NCBI RefSeq assembly: GCF_003226895.2
Contig: NZ_PNJG02000001.1
Span: 248,001 to 312,000 of the forward strand
DNA: 64,000 nt
Direction of reading: 5' to 3'
Source: Kocuria tytonis
GTDB lineage: Bacteria; Actinomycetota; Actinomycetes; Actinomycetales; Micrococcaceae
Shown here: piece by piece, positions 44,887-56,187 of the stretch
Numbering within the stretch: position 1 is the stretch's first letter
How the letters are laid out: every line of letters begins with the position of its first letter
Made by a program: the position numbers and the translations under genes
Notes under the pieces: model-generated
Seen by the model: the letters and a program-made list of their open reading frames with translations, nothing else
What the model was told of the DNA's origin: nothing
Database searches by the model: none

Positions 44887-46217
44887 CCTCACCGGACGCA
44901 GGCACCGCCCCCGTTCCCACCCGGTCCGCCGCGCCGCTGCGCGTGGTGCTGGGTGTGGGCGGGGGCATTGCCGCGTACAAGGCTGCCGCGCTGTCCCGGC
45001 TGTTCTCCGAGGCCGGGCACCACGTGGTGCCCATGCCCACCCGTTCCGCGCTGCGGTTCGTGGGCGCGCCCACGTGGGAGGCGCTCACGGGGGAGCACGT
45101 GTCCGAGTCCGTCTTCGACCGCGTGGACACCGTGAACCACGTGGCGCAGGGCCAGGCCGCGGACCTCGTGGTGATCGCCCCGGCCACCGCGGACCTGATG
45201 GCGCGGATCGCGCACGGCCAGGCCGACGACCTGCTCACCACCACGGTGCTCGCCGCCGCGGCGCCCGTGCTGCTGGCCCCGGCGATGCACACCGAGATGT
45301 GGCTCAATCCCGCCACGCAGCGCAACGTCACGCTGCTGCGCGAGCACGGGCACACCGTCATGGATCCGGCCACCGGCCGGCTCACGGGCTCGGACAGCGG
45401 ACCGGGCCGGCTGCCGGAGCCGCGGGAGATCTTCGACGCCGCCACGGCCCTCGTGGCCCGCCACGGCCGGGATCCCCGCACGGACGCCTCCGGAGAGCCC
45501 ACCACGGCCCACGACGCCCGGGAGGCCCGTGCCCTGGCCGGTCGGCGGGTGCTCGTCACCGCCGGGGGCACCCGTGAGGCCCTGGACCCCGTGCGCTTCC
45601 TGGGCAACCGGTCCTCGGGCAAGCAGGGGATCGCGCTGGCCCGGGCCGCCCGGGACGCCGGGGCGCAGGTGCACCTGATCGCGGCCCACGTGGAGGCGGA
45701 GCTGCCGCAGGGCATGCGCATCACTCGCGTGTCCTCCGCCCGGGAGCTGCAGGAGGCGAGCCTGGCCGCGGCGGGGGAGAGCGACGTCGTGATCATGGCC
45801 GCCGCGGTGGCGGACTACCGCCCGGACACCGTGGGCGAGCACAAGATGAAGAAGTCCGAGGACGGCACGGACCCCGTGATCCGCCTGATCCGCAACCCGG
45901 ACATCCTGCGCGGGATCGTGGCCCAGCGCGAGGAGCGCGGCCTGGACCAGCTGATCGTGGGCTTCGCCGCCGAGACCGGGGACCCCGAGCACTCGGTGCT
46001 GGACTTCGGGCGCGCCAAGCTGCGCCGCAAGGGCTGCGACCTGCTGGTGCTCAACGAGGTGGGCACGGACAAGGTCTTCGGCCGGGACGACACCGAGGTG
46101 GTGGTGCTCTCCGCGCGCACGGGCGACGAGTCCGGCGCCCGGGGCAGCAAGGACGAGGTGGCCCGCTTCGTGGTGGCGCGGATCGCGGGCGAACCGGGTG
46201 TCGGCACCGGCGGGTAA
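44883..46217 (+). CDS. coaBC: bifunctional phosphopantothenoylcysteine decarboxylase/phosphopantothenate--cysteine ligase
   Basis: CoaBC (444 aa) performs two steps of coenzyme A synthesis. The N-terminal flavoprotein CoaC half has [13 protein letters not shown] (about 20-32), the VNHVAQG active-site histidine and [10 protein letters not shown] (about 132-141). The CoaB half starts near 217 with [29 protein letters not shown], the nucleotide and substrate site, and contains [13 protein letters not shown] 44883 overlaps the rpoZ stop. metK follows with its own promoter at the very end of coaBC. Confidence 0.95.
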   Translation: MTSPDAGTAPVPTRSAAPLRVVLGVGGGIAAYKAAALSRLFSEAGHHVVPMPTRSALRFVGAPTWEALTGEHVSESVFDRVDTVNHVAQGQAADLVVIAPATADLMARIAHGQADDLLTTTVLAAAAPVLLAPAMHTEMWLNPATQRNVTLLREHGHTVMDPATGRLTGSDSGPGRLPEPREIFDAATALVARHGRDPRTDASGEPTTAHDAREARALAGRRVLVTAGGTREALDPVRFLGNRSSGKQGIALARAARDAGAQVHLIAAHVEAELPQGMRITRVSSARELQEASLAAAGESDVVIMAAAVADYRPDTVGEHKMKKSEDGTDPVIRLIRNPDILRGIVAQREERGLDQLIVGFAAETGDPEHSVLDFGRAKLRRKGCDLLVLNEVGTDKVFGRDDTEVVVLSARTGDESGARGSKDEVARFVVARIAGEPGVGTGG

Positions 46218-46220
46218 TGT
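46215..46220 (+). promoter_or_regulatory. metK -10 element, leaderless start
   Basis: TAATGT overlaps the coaBC stop codon and ends six bases before the metK GTG. Transcription would start at the GTG itself, giving a leaderless mRNA; there is no ribosome-binding site. Confidence 0.6.
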
Positions 46221-46226
46221 GGTGCC

Positions 46227-47432
46227 GTGAGCGCATCGAGTGAACACCTGAGAATCTTCACGTCCGAATCCGTGACCGAGGGCCACCCGGACAAGATCTG
46301 CGACCAGATCTCGGACTCCATCCTGGACGCCCTGCTCACGGAGGACCCCAACTCCTCCGTGGCGGTGGAGACCATGGTCACCACCGGGCTGGTGCACGTG
46401 GCCGGTGAGGTCAAGACGGACGCCTACGTGGAGATCCCGCACATCGTGCGCAAGACCCTGCTGGACATCGGCTACAACTCCGCGGTGCACGGCTTCGACG
46501 GCGAGTTCTGCGGCGTGTCCATCAGCGTGGGCGAGCAGTCCAACGAGATCTACGAGGGCGTGTTCACCTCCCTCGAGGAGCGCACCGGGACCGCCAGGGA
46601 CCCGCGGGACGCCCAGGGCGCAGGAGACCAGGGCATCATGTTCGGCTACGCCTCGGACGAGACCGCCACGTACATGCCCGCCCCCATCCTGCTGGCCCAC
46701 CGGCTCTCCGAGCAGCTCACCCGCGTGCGCAAGACGGCGGTGCTGCCGGGGCTGCGCCCGGACGGGAAGACCCAGGTGACCCTGGGCTACGACGGTCACA
46801 CCCCGGTCTCCGTGGACACCGTGGTGGTCTCCTCGCAGCACGCGGAGAACTACGACCTGGGCCAGCTCACCCGGGACATCACCACGTGCGTGGTGGAGCC
46901 CGTCCTGGAGGACTCCGGACTGGACCTGTCCGGCACGCGGATCATCGTGAACCCCGCCGGGAACTTCGTGCGCGGCGGGCCCGTGGGGGACGCCGGGCTG
47001 ACCGGGCGCAAGATCATCGTGGACACCTACGGCGGCATGGCCCGTCACGGCGGCGGCGCGTTCTCCGGCAAGGACCCCTCCAAGGTGGACCGCTCCGCGG
47101 CCTACGCCATGCGGTGGGTGGCCAAGAACGTGGTGGCGGCCGGGCTCGCGCGCCGCGCGGAGGTCCAGGTGGCGTACGCGATCGGGCAGGCCCACCCCGT
47201 GGGGCTCTACGTGGAGACCTTCGGCACCGAGACCGTGGACCCCGTGCGCATCGAGAAGGCCATCTCCGAGGTCTTCGACCTGCGCCCGCTCGCGATCATC
47301 GAGGACCTCGACCTCAAGCGTCCCATCTACGCCAAGACCGCGGCCCACGGGCACTTCGGCCGGGAGGACCCGGACTTCACGTGGGAGCGCACGGACCGCG
47401 TGCAGGAGCTGCGTTCCGCCGCGGGGCTGTGA
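46227..47432 (+). CDS. metK: S-adenosylmethionine synthetase
   Basis: MetK (401 aa) makes S-adenosylmethionine from methionine and ATP. The N-terminal [18 protein letters not shown] (about 14-31) is standard. The two family signatures are [12 protein letters not shown] (about 131-142) and [19 protein letters not shown] (about 276-294). The start GTG 46227 has no ribosome-binding site but has a well-placed -10 six bases upstream, so translation probably starts on a leaderless transcript. Its stop overlaps priA (GTGA). Confidence 0.96.
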   Translation: MSASSEHLRIFTSESVTEGHPDKICDQISDSILDALLTEDPNSSVAVETMVTTGLVHVAGEVKTDAYVEIPHIVRKTLLDIGYNSAVHGFDGEFCGVSISVGEQSNEIYEGVFTSLEERTGTARDPRDAQGAGDQGIMFGYASDETATYMPAPILLAHRLSEQLTRVRKTAVLPGLRPDGKTQVTLGYDGHTPVSVDTVVVSSQHAENYDLGQLTRDITTCVVEPVLEDSGLDLSGTRIIVNPAGNFVRGGPVGDAGLTGRKIIVDTYGGMARHGGGAFSGKDPSKVDRSAAYAMRWVAKNVVAAGLARRAEVQVAYAIGQAHPVGLYVETFGTETVDPVRIEKAISEVFDLRPLAIIEDLDLKRPIYAKTAAHGHFGREDPDFTWERTDRVQELRSAAGL

Positions 47433-50050
47433 ATCCGGGGGCCGCGGCCGCCGGTTCCGGTGCCGCGTCCGCGCCCGGTTTCGACGGCGCGTCCGCGCCC
47501 GAGCGCGTCCCTCGCAGCAGTCCCGGTGCCGCTGCCTCCTCCGCACCCACCGGCGGGAACGAGCGCCCGCACCCTCCCGCCCGCCCGACGCCCCCCGGGG
47601 AGACCGCCCCCGAGGACGTCCCGGGGGAGCAGCTGACGCTGTCCGGTCTTCCGTCCGCGGCGCCCGCGTCTCCGGACGACGTGGCCCGCGCGGCGTCCCG
47701 CCGTGTCCTGGGCTCCGAGGGCGCCGCCGCCGAGAACCCCGTGGCCAGGGTGCTGCTGGAGGCCTACGTCCCGCACCTGGACCGGGTCTTCGACTACCGG
47801 GTGACCGCCGCGCTGGACGGGCAGGCCGTGGTGGGCTCCAAGGTGTCCGTGGTCTTCTCCGGCCGGAAGATGTCCGGGTGGGTCGTGGACCGGGTGGAGC
47901 ACACGGACGTCCCCGCGGACCGGCTGCTGCCCGTGCGCCGCGTGCTCTCGCCTCTGCCGGTGGCCCGGCCGGAGATCGTGGCGCTGGCCGACGCCGTGGC
48001 GCAGCGCTGCGCCGGGACCACCGCGGACGTCCTGCGCGTGGCCATCGCCCCGCGGGTGGCCCGCGTGGACAAGGAGTTCGCGGCCGACCCGACGGCCGCG
48101 GAGGAGTCCGCGGTCACCAGCGGGACCGGTAGCACCGGTGCGATCCGCACCATCAGCGGGGCCGGCGGCATCGCCGTCCCCGGCACCACCGGTGGGTCCG
48201 GCACCACCAGCGGGATCGGCGACACCGGTGCGGCCGACACCACCAGCGGGACTGACGTCACCGCCGCCCCCGGCACCACCGCCGGGGTCGGTGCCACCGA
48301 CCAAACCTGCGCCACCGTTGCCGGGACCCGGGCGTCCCGCGGGGCCGACGCTGCCGATGCCGCCGCCCCCGGCACCACTGCCGCCCCCGACACCTCCGTG
48401 TGGGGGCACTACGACGGCGGCCCCGAGTTCATCGGTGCCGTTGCCGCGGGTGCGGACGTGCGCGCCGTCGTGGAGGTGCTGCCCGCGCCCGAGGACCACG
48501 ACTGGGCGGTGCTGACCGCGCATGCCATGGCCACCGCGTACGCGGCGGGCCGCGGAGCCGTGGGCGTGGTCGCGGACCACAAGGCGCTGGAGCGGCTGGG
48601 AACGGCGCTGCACGCGCTCGTGGGGGAGAGCGCCGTCGTCCGGCTGCACGCCGGGGACGGGCCCACCCCGCGCTACCGGGGATTCCTGGAGCTGGCCCTG
48701 GGGCGCAAGCGCCTGGCCGTGGGCACCCGTTCGGCGGCCTACGCCCCCGTGCAGGACCTGGCGCTGGTGTGCTGCCACGACGACGGCGACGTGAACTTCG
48801 TGGAGCAGCGCGCCCCGTACCAGCACACCCGGGACGTGCTGCTGCTGCGGGCCCAGCGGGAGGGCCTCGCGGCGCTGCTCACCGGGTACGCGGTGACTCC
48901 GGAGGCGCAGCGGCTCATCGCGACCGGGTGGGCCCGGCACCTGGCCCCGCCCCGTGCCGCGCTGCGACGGTTCTCCCCGCGGATCGAGGCCACCTCCGAC
49001 TCCTACAACACCGCACGGGACCCGCTCGCCGCGCGCGCCCGGCTGCCGCAGGAGGCGTTCCGGGTGGCCCGCGCCGGCCTGGAGCGCGGCCCGGTGCTGG
49101 TGCAGGTGGCCCGCAAGGGCTACGCCCCGGTGCTCGCGTGCCAGCGCTGCCGCACCCCGGCTCGCTGCCGCGCGTGTGACGGGCCGCTGGCCCTCACCTC
49201 CGCGCGGGCGGTCCCCGTGTGCACGTGGTGCGGGCGGCAGGCCCACGACTGGCGGTGCGTGGAGTGCGGGTTCACCCGGGTGCGCCTGAGCTCCGTGGGC
49301 GCCGGACGCACCGCGGAGGAGCTCGGCCGGTCCTTCCCGCAGGTCCCCGTGATCTCCTCGAGTGACCGCACGGTGCGTTCGCGCGTGGGTTCCGCCCCCG
49401 CACTCGTGGTCGCCACGCCCGGGGCTGAGCCCGTGGCCGAGGGCGGCTACGCGGCGGCGCTGCTGCTCGACGGCAACCAGATGCTGGCCCGGCCGTGGCT
49501 GCGGGCGGAGGAGCAGACCCTGCGCCGGTGGTGCAACGCCGCCGCGCTCGTGCGCCCCGCCGCGGCCGGCGGCACCGTGGTGGTCACGGCGGACCAGGAC
49601 CGTGCGGTGTCCGCGCTCGTGCGCTGGGATCCCGCGGGGCACTCCGAGCGCGAGCTGCGGGAGCGCCAGGAACTGGGACTGCCGCCGGCCGTGCGCACCG
49701 CGGCGCTGACCGGGCCCCGCGACGCCGTGGAGGCCACGCTGCGGGACCTGCGGCTGCCGGAACGGGTGCGCGTGGTCGGTCCCGCACCGGTGGCGGCGGC
49801 CCCCGGCAACGGCGCGGACGTGGCGGAACCCGAGGCCGGTGAGGCACCGGACACCCTGGACGTGGGCACCTGCCCCGGTGCGCGGGACGCCGCCGCGGGA
49901 ACGGACCGGCCCTACCGGGCCCTGCTGTTCTTCGGGTTCGGGATCGCGCCCCGGATCACCGCGGCCCTGCGGGCCGAGAAGGCGCGGGCCTCGGCCCTGC
50001 GGGAGCACGCACCGGTCACCGTGCGCTGCGACGTCGCCGACCTGCTCTGA
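47429..50050 (+). CDS. priA: PriA-like replication restart protein without helicase motifs
   Basis: This 873-aa protein matches actinobacterial PriA. The 3'-DNA-binding-like domain ([24 protein letters not shown]) begins at about 107. The eight zinc-binding cysteines are four clean pairs at 571/574, 580/583, 598/601 and 610/613. No Walker A GKT or DEEH motif is present: the usual DEEH position reads CCHDDGD. Actinobacterial PriA proteins are known to lack the helicase motifs, so it should act as a structural restart factor and not an active helicase. The first 100 residues are disordered, and residues 228-324 are a Gly/Thr/Ala-rich repeat insertion. GTG 47429 overlaps the metK stop. Confidence 0.9.
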   Translation: MNPGAAAAGSGAASAPGFDGASAPERVPRSSPGAAASSAPTGGNERPHPPARPTPPGETAPEDVPGEQLTLSGLPSAAPASPDDVARAASRRVLGSEGAAAENPVARVLLEAYVPHLDRVFDYRVTAALDGQAVVGSKVSVVFSGRKMSGWVVDRVEHTDVPADRLLPVRRVLSPLPVARPEIVALADAVAQRCAGTTADVLRVAIAPRVARVDKEFAADPTAAEESAVTSGTGSTGAIRTISGAGGIAVPGTTGGSGTTSGIGDTGAADTTSGTDVTAAPGTTAGVGATDQTCATVAGTRASRGADAADAAAPGTTAAPDTSVWGHYDGGPEFIGAVAAGADVRAVVEVLPAPEDHDWAVLTAHAMATAYAAGRGAVGVVADHKALERLGTALHALVGESAVVRLHAGDGPTPRYRGFLELALGRKRLAVGTRSAAYAPVQDLALVCCHDDGDVNFVEQRAPYQHTRDVLLLRAQREGLAALLTGYAVTPEAQRLIATGWARHLAPPRAALRRFSPRIEATSDSYNTARDPLAARARLPQEAFRVARAGLERGPVLVQVARKGYAPVLACQRCRTPARCRACDGPLALTSARAVPVCTWCGRQAHDWRCVECGFTRVRLSSVGAGRTAEELGRSFPQVPVISSSDRTVRSRVGSAPALVVATPGAEPVAEGGYAAALLLDGNQMLARPWLRAEEQTLRRWCNAAALVRPAAAGGTVVVTADQDRAVSALVRWDPAGHSERELRERQELGLPPAVRTAALTGPRDAVEATLRDLRLPERVRVVGPAPVAAAPGNGADVAEPEAGEAPDTLDVGTCPGARDAAAGTDRPYRALLFFGFGIAPRITAALRAEKARASALREHAPVTVRCDVADLL
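48110..48400 (+). repeat. degenerate GGCACCACC-type repeats inside priA
   Basis: Units resembling GGCACCACCNGCGGG recur about eight times with variation and encode GTT(S/A)G-like peptides. They form most of the low-complexity insertion of PriA. Codon use stays GC-rich as in the flanks, so repeat slippage and not transfer is the likely origin. Confidence 0.6.
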
Positions 50051-50056
50051 GCGCCA

Positions 50057-50081
50057 CGGCACGATCCCTCCCGGGGTGCCG
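50057..50081. terminator. weak hairpin between convergent priA and glycosyltransferase genes
   Basis: CGGCAC (50057-50062) and GTGCCG (50076-50081) can pair across a 13-base loop. Its place between convergent stops fits a shared terminator, but the stem is short. Confidence 0.35.
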
Positions 50082-50134
50082 CGCCACACCGCCCCGTACG
50101 CGGCCGCGACGAGGGCTCCTGTGCCCGGCCCGGC

Positions 50135-51238
50135 TCAGCCGCGCTGGTGCAGCTCCCACGCCAGCTCCAGCAGCTCCCGGGCCGAGTCCTGCCACGTGTG
50201 CGCGCGGATCCGGTCCAGCCCGGCGCGGACGCGCTCGCGGGCGAGGTCCGGATCGGTGAGCTCGCGCACCCGGGCGGCGAACGCGGCGGCGTCGTCGGCG
50301 GGGGCGTAGCCGGCGGCGTCCCCGGCGACCTCGTGGAAGATCGGCAGGTCCGAGCACACCACGGGGGCGCCCTGCGCGAAGGCCTCCACGAGGGGCAGGC
50401 CGTAGCCCTCGGCGCGCGAGGCGGTGACCAGCGCGGCGCACGAGGACAGCAACTCGCGGTACTCGTCCTCGCCCACCCCGCGGTGGAACACGACGTGCGC
50501 GCCGTCCGGGACCAGCGCGCGCAGCTGCGCCTCCCGCGCCGGCGTGATGCGGGAGAGCAGGTGCAGCGTGTACCCGGGCAGCAGCCCGGCGGCGCGGAGC
50601 AGGGTCTCCACGTTCTTGTACGGCAGGAACGAGCCCATGTACACGAGGTCCGTGCCGCGCGCGCCCAGTCGGGACACGGCGTCGGCGTGCGCGACGCCCG
50701 CCGACGGCGCCGCGTTGGCGATCACGCGCACGTCCCGCCTGGTGAGGCGGTGGGCGAGGATCTGCGCGCGGGAGGTCTCGGAGACCGTGGCCACCGCGTC
50801 CGCGCGGTTGAGCGCGACCCGCTGGGGCCACCACGCCCGGTGGTAGGCGCGCCACCCCCACTGCACGGGCAGCGGCAGGTCCCCCGGGGGCTGGGGGTGC
50901 TCGTAGTAGATCAGGTCGTGCAGGGTGAGGATCAGCCGGTAGCGCCGCGCGAGCGAGCCCATGGTCTGCATGGGGGAGAACATCACGTCCGGCGCCCAGC
51001 GGTTCACGTACTGGGCGGTGAGCACCTCGGCCGGGGAGGTCACGGCCGGGCCCGTGATCGAGGTCAGGCCCTCGGGGAGGAACGCACGCTGGGCCGGGTC
51101 GCTGATCAGGGCGCTCAGCCGCACCCGGGGGTCCGCGCGCACGGCGCGGGCCGTGGCGGCGAGCAGCTCGGCGCTGTAGCGGCTGATGCCGTCGTGGTGG
51201 TCCGTGCGGATGTAGCGGGCGTCGAAGAGCAGCTTCAC
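50135..51238 (-). CDS. glycosyltransferase family 4 protein
   Basis: This 367-aa protein has the two-domain GT-B fold of family 4. The C-terminal half holds VYMGSFLPYKNVETLLRA and the donor-site region TASRAEGYGLPLVEAFAQGAPVVCSDLPIFHEVAGDAA, typical of mannosyl- or glucosyltransferases. The N-terminus starts [20 protein letters not shown], common to actinobacterial GT4 enzymes acting on cell-envelope glycans. The donor and acceptor are unknown. The start is GTG (complement 51236-51238), overlapping the stop of the hydrolase gene upstream (GTGA). The two genes form one minus-strand unit. Confidence 0.85.
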   Translation of the reverse strand: MKLLFDARYIRTDHHDGISRYSAELLAATARAVRADPRVRLSALISDPAQRAFLPEGLTSITGPAVTSPAEVLTAQYVNRWAPDVMFSPMQTMGSLARRYRLILTLHDLIYYEHPQPPGDLPLPVQWGWRAYHRAWWPQRVALNRADAVATVSETSRAQILAHRLTRRDVRVIANAAPSAGVAHADAVSRLGARGTDLVYMGSFLPYKNVETLLRAAGLLPGYTLHLLSRITPAREAQLRALVPDGAHVVFHRGVGEDEYRELLSSCAALVTASRAEGYGLPLVEAFAQGAPVVCSDLPIFHEVAGDAAGYAPADDAAAFAARVRELTDPDLARERVRAGLDRIRAHTWQDSARELLELAWELHQRG

Positions 51239-52299
51239 GGGTGGGACTCCCCGGGTTCACCGGAGAGGCCCCGGGCGCGGGTCTCGCGCTGGAACTGCCG
51301 GGCGCTCGCGGTGTGGTCCACCGCGGGGAGCAGGCCGGTGAGCTGGTCCGGGGTGGAGGCAGTGGTGTCCGCGAGGGGCAGCCGGTCGTAGCCCTCGAGC
51401 GGTTCCGGGGCCGGGGACAGCAGGAAGTCCTCGATCATGCGGGCGGCGGTGTCCGGGGCCTCGTAGTGGATCAGGTGACCCACCCCGGGGATGATCTGCA
51501 GGGTGTGGCTGCGGATCCAGGACGCCATGGTCTGCTGGGAGCGCACGGAGCCGAGGTCGTCCAGCTCCCCCACGATCAGCAGGGTGGGCATGGTGAGCTT
51601 CATGGCGACCTCCGCGACGGTGCGGGAGATGGAGGCCTCGTAGGCCTGGGCCACGACCTCCCGGTCCGCGAACGTGTTGAAGTACGCCTGGTGCTGGCGC
51701 AGGGCGTAGCGCCTGGTCTCGGGGTCCTCGGACTTGATCATCACGTCCGTCATGAGCTTGACCACCGTGTTGGAGGACAGCAGCCGGGTGCCCAGCCGGC
51801 GCGGCAGGGAGGACCCGGCGCCGTAGTAGAGCCGGGTGAGCCTGGTGAGTGTCCTCTGGTTCCCGGCCAGCGCGGGCTGCGAGATGGGGTTGATCAGCAC
51901 CAGGCGCTCCACCATGGAGGGGTGCTCCGCGGCGAAGTGCGCGGCGAGGATGGACCCGAAGGAGTGCCCCGCGAGCACCACCCCGGTGCCGGAGTCCGGG
52001 GTCACGGCACCGTCGGTCAGGGCCTCGATGAAGTCCCGCACGAAGGCCACGTAGTGGGTCACGGAGTGCTCGCGGTCCGGGAACGGTTCGGAGCGCCCGA
52101 AACCGGGCAGGTCCGGGACCACCACGTGGTACTTCTCGCGCAGCGCGGTGGCGATCAGCTGCAGGCCGTGGTGGTCGCCGCGGAAACCGTGGAGCATCAC
52201 GAGCAGGGGTTTGCGCTGCTTGTCCGCGTCGTAGAACCAGTACCGCACGCGGTAGCCGTCCAGTTCCACGCTGCGGCGCTCGGCGTAGGGGTTGTCCAC
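51235..52299 (-). CDS. alpha/beta hydrolase
   Basis: This 354-aa protein has the alpha/beta hydrolase fold. The oxyanion segment MLHGFRGD is at about 35-42, the nucleophile is S113 in GHSFGS, the acid is in VGELDD, and the catalytic histidine is in [10 protein letters not shown] cap region of about 90 residues lies after the LINPIS strand. The substrate is unknown. The start is GTG (complement 52297-52299) because GGAGG lies just upstream and the protein begins with the conserved region. It is divergent from leuS; its promoter is near 52332-52337. The last 60 residues are not conserved in the fold. Confidence 0.85.
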   Translation of the reverse strand: MDNPYAERRSVELDGYRVRYWFYDADKQRKPLLVMLHGFRGDHHGLQLIATALREKYHVVVPDLPGFGRSEPFPDREHSVTHYVAFVRDFIEALTDGAVTPDSGTGVVLAGHSFGSILAAHFAAEHPSMVERLVLINPISQPALAGNQRTLTRLTRLYYGAGSSLPRRLGTRLLSSNTVVKLMTDVMIKSEDPETRRYALRQHQAYFNTFADREVVAQAYEASISRTVAEVAMKLTMPTLLIVGELDDLGSVRSQQTMASWIRSHTLQIIPGVGHLIHYEAPDTAARMIEDFLLSPAPEPLEGYDRLPLADTTASTPDQLTGLLPAVDHTASARQFQRETRARGLSGEPGESHP

Positions 52300-52331
52300 G
52301 GGGCCTCCATCCGTCCGTCTCGGGCGCCCCC

Positions 52332-52337
52332 ATGGTA
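52332..52337 (-). promoter_or_regulatory. promoter of the hydrolase-glycosyltransferase unit
   Basis: On the minus strand this reads TACCAT, about 33 bases before the hydrolase GTG. It is divergent from, and 40 bases away from, the leuS -10. Confidence 0.4.
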
Positions 52338-52376
52338 GCCGGGGCACCTGCGCCCGGGGGCGGAGGGCGCCTGGTC

Positions 52377-52382
52377 TAAACT
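52377..52382 (+). promoter_or_regulatory. leuS promoter -10 element
   Basis: TAAACT lies 102 bases before the leuS start. The leader of about 95 bases shows no T-box sequence and no convincing leader peptide. Confidence 0.5.
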
Positions 52383-52483
52383 GGGAGGGATCCCCACACA
52401 TCCACACGGGGGACCGGGCCGTCGCCTCGGTATCCGGGCGCGGGAGCGGTCCACCACCCCCCGTGAACCTGAAGGCGAGGCAC

Positions 52484-54994
52484 GTGAGCGAGCACAGCAC
52501 CCCGGAGGCGGGCACCGACTACGACGTCCAGCGGATCGAGGCCACCTGGTCCGGCTACTGGGACGAGCACCGCGTCCACACGCCCGCCGACGACGGCTCC
52601 GCCGAGCGGCGCTACGTCCTGGACATGTTCCCCTACCCCTCCGGTGACCTGCACATGGGCCACGCCGAGGCCTTCGCCATGGGGGACGTCGTCTCCCGCT
52701 ACTGGCTGCACCGCGGCTACGACGTGATGCACCCGATCGGCTGGGACTCCTTCGGGCTGCCCGCCGAGAACGCCGCCATCAAGCGCGACGCCCACCCCGC
52801 CGAGTGGACCTACCGCAACATCGACACCCAGCGCGCGTCCTTCAAGCGCTACGCGATCAGCGCGGACTGGGACCGGGAGATCCACACCTCGGACCCCGAG
52901 TACTACCGCTGGACGCAGTGGCTGTTCCTGCAGTTCCACTCCCACGGCCTCGCGTACCGCAAGGACTCCCCGGTCAACTGGTGCCCCAGGGACCAGACCG
53001 TGCTCGCCAACGAGCAGGTGGTCAACGGGGCCTGCGAGCGCTGCCACACCCCCGTGACCAAGAAGTCCCTGAACCAGTGGTACTTCAAGATCACCGACTA
53101 CGCCCAGCGGCTGCTGGACGACATGAGCGAGCTCGAGGGCCACTGGCCCGAGCGCGTGCTGGCCATGCAGCGCAACTGGATCGGGCGCTCCGAGGGCGCG
53201 CACGTGAACTTCGTGATCGAGGGCGCCCCCGCGGAGGGTGCGGACGCCTCCGACACCTCCGGGCGCACCGTCACCGTGTTCACCACCCGCCCGGACACCC
53301 TCTACGGCGCCACGTTCTGCGTGGTCGCCGCGGACGCCCCGCTCGCCGCCGAGGTGGTGGCCTCCGAGCACGCCGAGGCGCTCGCCGCGTACCGGGAGGA
53401 CGTCAAGGCGCTGTCGGACATCGAGCGCCAGGCCTCGGACCGGGAGAAGACCGGGGTGTTCCTGGGCCGGTACGCGGTGAACCCGCTCACGGGTGAGAAG
53501 CTGCCGGTGTGGGCCTCGGACTACGTGCTCGCGGACTACGGCACGGGCGTGATCATGGCGGTGCCCGCCCACGACCAGCGGGACCTGGACTTCGCCCGCG
53601 CCTTCGACCTGCCCGTGCGCACCGTGGTGGACACCGGCGCAGCGGACCCAGCCGAGACGGGTGTGGCCACCACCGGTGAGGGCACGCTGGTCAACTCCGG
53701 GCCCCTGGACGGGCTGCCCCAGGCGGAGGCGCTCGCGAGGGCGATCGAGATCGTCACCGAGGCCGGCACGGGTGAGCGCCACGTGAACTTCCGGCTGCGG
53801 GACTGGCTGCTGTCCCGGCAGCGCTTCTGGGGTGCGCCCATCCCCATCATCCACTGCCCCGCGTGCGGCGAGGTGCCCGTGCCCGAGGACCAGTTGCCCG
53901 TGCGCCTGCCCGAGGACCTGCGCGGGGAGCAGCTGGCGCCCAAGGGGCAGAGCCCGCTCGCGGCGGCGTCGGACTGGGTGAACGTCACGTGCCCCGCGTG
54001 CGGCGGCCCCGCGCAGCGGGACACGGACACCATGGACACGTTCGTGGACTCGTCCTGGTACTACCTGCGCTACACGTCCCCGCACGACGCCGCCGCGCCG
54101 TTCGACCGCGCCGCCGTGGACCGCTGGATGCCGGTGGACCAGTACGTGGGCGGCGTGGAGCACGCGATCCTGCACCTGCTGTACTCGCGGTTCTTCACCA
54201 AGGCCCTCCACGACTTCGGCCTGGTGGGCTTCACCGAGCCGTTCAAGGCACTGCTGAACCAGGGCCAGGTGCTCAACGGCGGCAAGGCGATGTCCAAGTC
54301 CCTGGGCAACGGCGTGGACCTGGGCGAGCAGCTGGACGCCTTCGGTGTGGACGCGGTGCGCCTGACCATGGTGTTCGCGTCCCCGCCCGAGGACGATGTG
54401 GACTGGGCGGACGTCTCCCCGCAGGGCTCCCAGAAGTTCCTGGCCCGCGCGTGGCGGCTCGCGCAGGACTGCGCGGCGGATCCCGCGGCGTCGTTCGGCG
54501 ACGGTGACAGGGCGCTGCGCAGCGCTACCCACAGGACGGTGGCGGACGCCGAGCAGCTGCTGGACTCCGGGAAGTTCAACGTGGTCGTCGCCCGCACCAT
54601 GGAGCTCGTGAACGTGACGCGCAAGGCCATCGACTCGGGCTGCGGGGCCGCCGATCCCGCGGTGCGCGAGGCCGTGGAGGCCGTGGCGATCCTGCTGAGC
54701 CTCGTGGCGCCGTACACCGCCGAGGACATGTGGCACCTGATCGGCCACGAGGACACCGTGGTGCGCGCCCCCTGGCCCACCGTGGACCCCGCGCTGCTCG
54801 TGGAGGACACCGTGACCGCCGTGGTGCAGATCAAGGGCAAGGTCCGCGACCGCCTGCAGGTCCCCGCGGACATCACCGAGGAGGACCTCGAGGCCGCGGC
54901 GATGGGCTCCGAGGCGGTCCAGCGGCTGCTGTCCGAGGCCACGGTGCGCAAGGTGATCGTGCGCGCCCCCAAGCTCGTGAACATCGTGGTCTGA
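52484..54994 (+). CDS. leuS: leucine--tRNA ligase
   Basis: LeuRS (836 aa) is a class I synthetase. The HIGH motif is H57-M-G-H60 and the KMSKS loop is K601-A-M-S-K-S606, a form with an extra alanine that is normal in actinobacterial LeuRS. The CP1 editing domain lies at about 225-425 with [12 protein letters not shown] and the [16 protein letters not shown] segment. GTG 52484 is preceded by GAAGGCGAGG and starts at [18 protein letters not shown] 52463 is a possible longer start. degV starts within the stop codon. Confidence 0.95.
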   Translation: MSEHSTPEAGTDYDVQRIEATWSGYWDEHRVHTPADDGSAERRYVLDMFPYPSGDLHMGHAEAFAMGDVVSRYWLHRGYDVMHPIGWDSFGLPAENAAIKRDAHPAEWTYRNIDTQRASFKRYAISADWDREIHTSDPEYYRWTQWLFLQFHSHGLAYRKDSPVNWCPRDQTVLANEQVVNGACERCHTPVTKKSLNQWYFKITDYAQRLLDDMSELEGHWPERVLAMQRNWIGRSEGAHVNFVIEGAPAEGADASDTSGRTVTVFTTRPDTLYGATFCVVAADAPLAAEVVASEHAEALAAYREDVKALSDIERQASDREKTGVFLGRYAVNPLTGEKLPVWASDYVLADYGTGVIMAVPAHDQRDLDFARAFDLPVRTVVDTGAADPAETGVATTGEGTLVNSGPLDGLPQAEALARAIEIVTEAGTGERHVNFRLRDWLLSRQRFWGAPIPIIHCPACGEVPVPEDQLPVRLPEDLRGEQLAPKGQSPLAAASDWVNVTCPACGGPAQRDTDTMDTFVDSSWYYLRYTSPHDAAAPFDRAAVDRWMPVDQYVGGVEHAILHLLYSRFFTKALHDFGLVGFTEPFKALLNQGQVLNGGKAMSKSLGNGVDLGEQLDAFGVDAVRLTMVFASPPEDDVDWADVSPQGSQKFLARAWRLAQDCAADPAASFGDGDRALRSATHRTVADAEQLLDSGKFNVVVARTMELVNVTRKAIDSGCGAADPAVREAVEAVAILLSLVAPYTAEDMWHLIGHEDTVVRAPWPTVDPALLVEDTVTAVVQIKGKVRDRLQVPADITEEDLEAAAMGSEAVQRLLSEATVRKVIVRAPKLVNIVV

Positions 54995-56118
54995 TGCGAC
55001 CCGCGGACCACCGGGGCCCGTCACCCAGCTCGCCCGAGCCGGGGGGCGGGCCCCGCCCGTACCCGGGGCCCGGTCATGATCCGCGGTCCCACCCTCACCC
55101 GGGGTTGCGAACGGACGGCAACGCCCCGCGGGCGGGACAGGGCACGCACCCGGGCCCCGTTTCTTCGCCCTCCGCGCCCGTGCCCGACGCCGCCGCGCCC
55201 CGCCGCGTGGCGGTCGTCACCGACAGTGCCGCGGCCCTTCCCGCCTCCTGGGTCCGTGCGTTCGAGACCGCCCCAGGGTTCGCGCTCGTGGACATGCCCG
55301 TGCTCATCGGCGGGCAGCTGCACACCGACGCCGAGGCGGACCGGGCATCCTCCCTGGTGCTCGCGCTCGCGGAGGGCCGCCCGGTCACCACGTCCCGGCC
55401 GGCCCCCGGGCAGCTGCGGGCCGCGTACCGCCGCTTCGAGGACGAGGGCTTCGACGCCGTGGTCTCGGTGCACCTGTCCGGGGAGCTCTCCGGCACGGTG
55501 GGTGCGGCGCGGATCGCGCGGCAGGACATCGGGATCCCCGTGCGGATCGTGGACACCGGCAGCGCCGGGATGGGCCAGGGACTGGGCGTGCGCGCGGCAC
55601 TGGAGGCGGCGGCGTCGGGCGCGGGGACCGACGCCGTGGCCCGCGCGTCCCGCGAGACCGCGCAGCGGGCCCAGGTGCTGATCCGGGTGCGTTCGCTCGA
55701 GACCCTGCGCCGCGGCGGCCGCGTGCACCCGACCACCGCGATGGTGGGCTCCATGCTGCAGCTCAAGCCGCTGCTGAGCCTGGCCGAGGGGAGGATCGTC
55801 ACCGTGGAGCGCCCGGTGTCCCTGCCCCGGGCGCAGCAGCGGTTCATGGCGCTCGCGGGCGAGGCACTGGCGGGGGCCGAACCGGAGCGCCCGGTGCTGT
55901 GCGTGCACCACGTGGCGGATCCGCACGGGGCGCGAGAGATCGGGGAGCTGCTCGTGGACCGGTACCGCCCCGAGGCGGAGCTGGTGGTCAGTGAGCTGCC
56001 GCCCGTGCTGAGTGCGCACGTGGGGCTGGGAACGAAGGCGGCGGTCATCGAGGGGCCCACCTCGACCCCGGTGACGCACGGTGTGAACGCTCCACAGTCG
56101 CCGGCCCGAGACCCGTGA
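54994..56118 (+). CDS. DegV family fatty-acid-binding protein
   Basis: DegV proteins bind fatty acids and present them to FakA-type kinases. The conserved domain starts at RRVAVVTDSAAALP (about 70-84), with VTTSRPAPG and VSVHLSGELSGT (the ligand-contact segments) and the C-terminal LEG/ELPPVLSAHVGLG region. The first 69 residues are Pro/Gly/His-rich and not conserved. ATG 54994 overlaps the leuS stop (TGATG) but gives this extension; a later start near 55180 is possible. The gene before comEA is a DegV gene in many actinobacteria. No fakA homologue is nearby. Confidence 0.88.
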   Translation: MRPADHRGPSPSSPEPGGGPRPYPGPGHDPRSHPHPGLRTDGNAPRAGQGTHPGPVSSPSAPVPDAAAPRRVAVVTDSAAALPASWVRAFETAPGFALVDMPVLIGGQLHTDAEADRASSLVLALAEGRPVTTSRPAPGQLRAAYRRFEDEGFDAVVSVHLSGELSGTVGAARIARQDIGIPVRIVDTGSAGMGQGLGVRAALEAAASGAGTDAVARASRETAQRAQVLIRVRSLETLRRGGRVHPTTAMVGSMLQLKPLLSLAEGRIVTVERPVSLPRAQQRFMALAGEALAGAEPERPVLCVHHVADPHGAREIGELLVDRYRPEAELVVSELPPVLSAHVGLGTKAAVIEGPTSTPVTHGVNAPQSPARDP

Positions 56119-56187
56119 CGGTGACAGTGTCCCCAGCCGCTGGGCCCGCGCCCCGCTCGGCGAGGACCGGCCGGTGGAGTGGTGCCC

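Noticed and set aside
48110-48400. Repeats in priA as a possible CRISPR or tandem-repeat locus
   Set aside because: Units are degenerate, in frame and without spacers of even length; they encode a low-complexity linker.
47327-50089. Long minus-strand frame opposite priA
   Set aside because: It is a composition shadow of priA; the protein would be Gly/Arg/His-rich with no recognisable domain.
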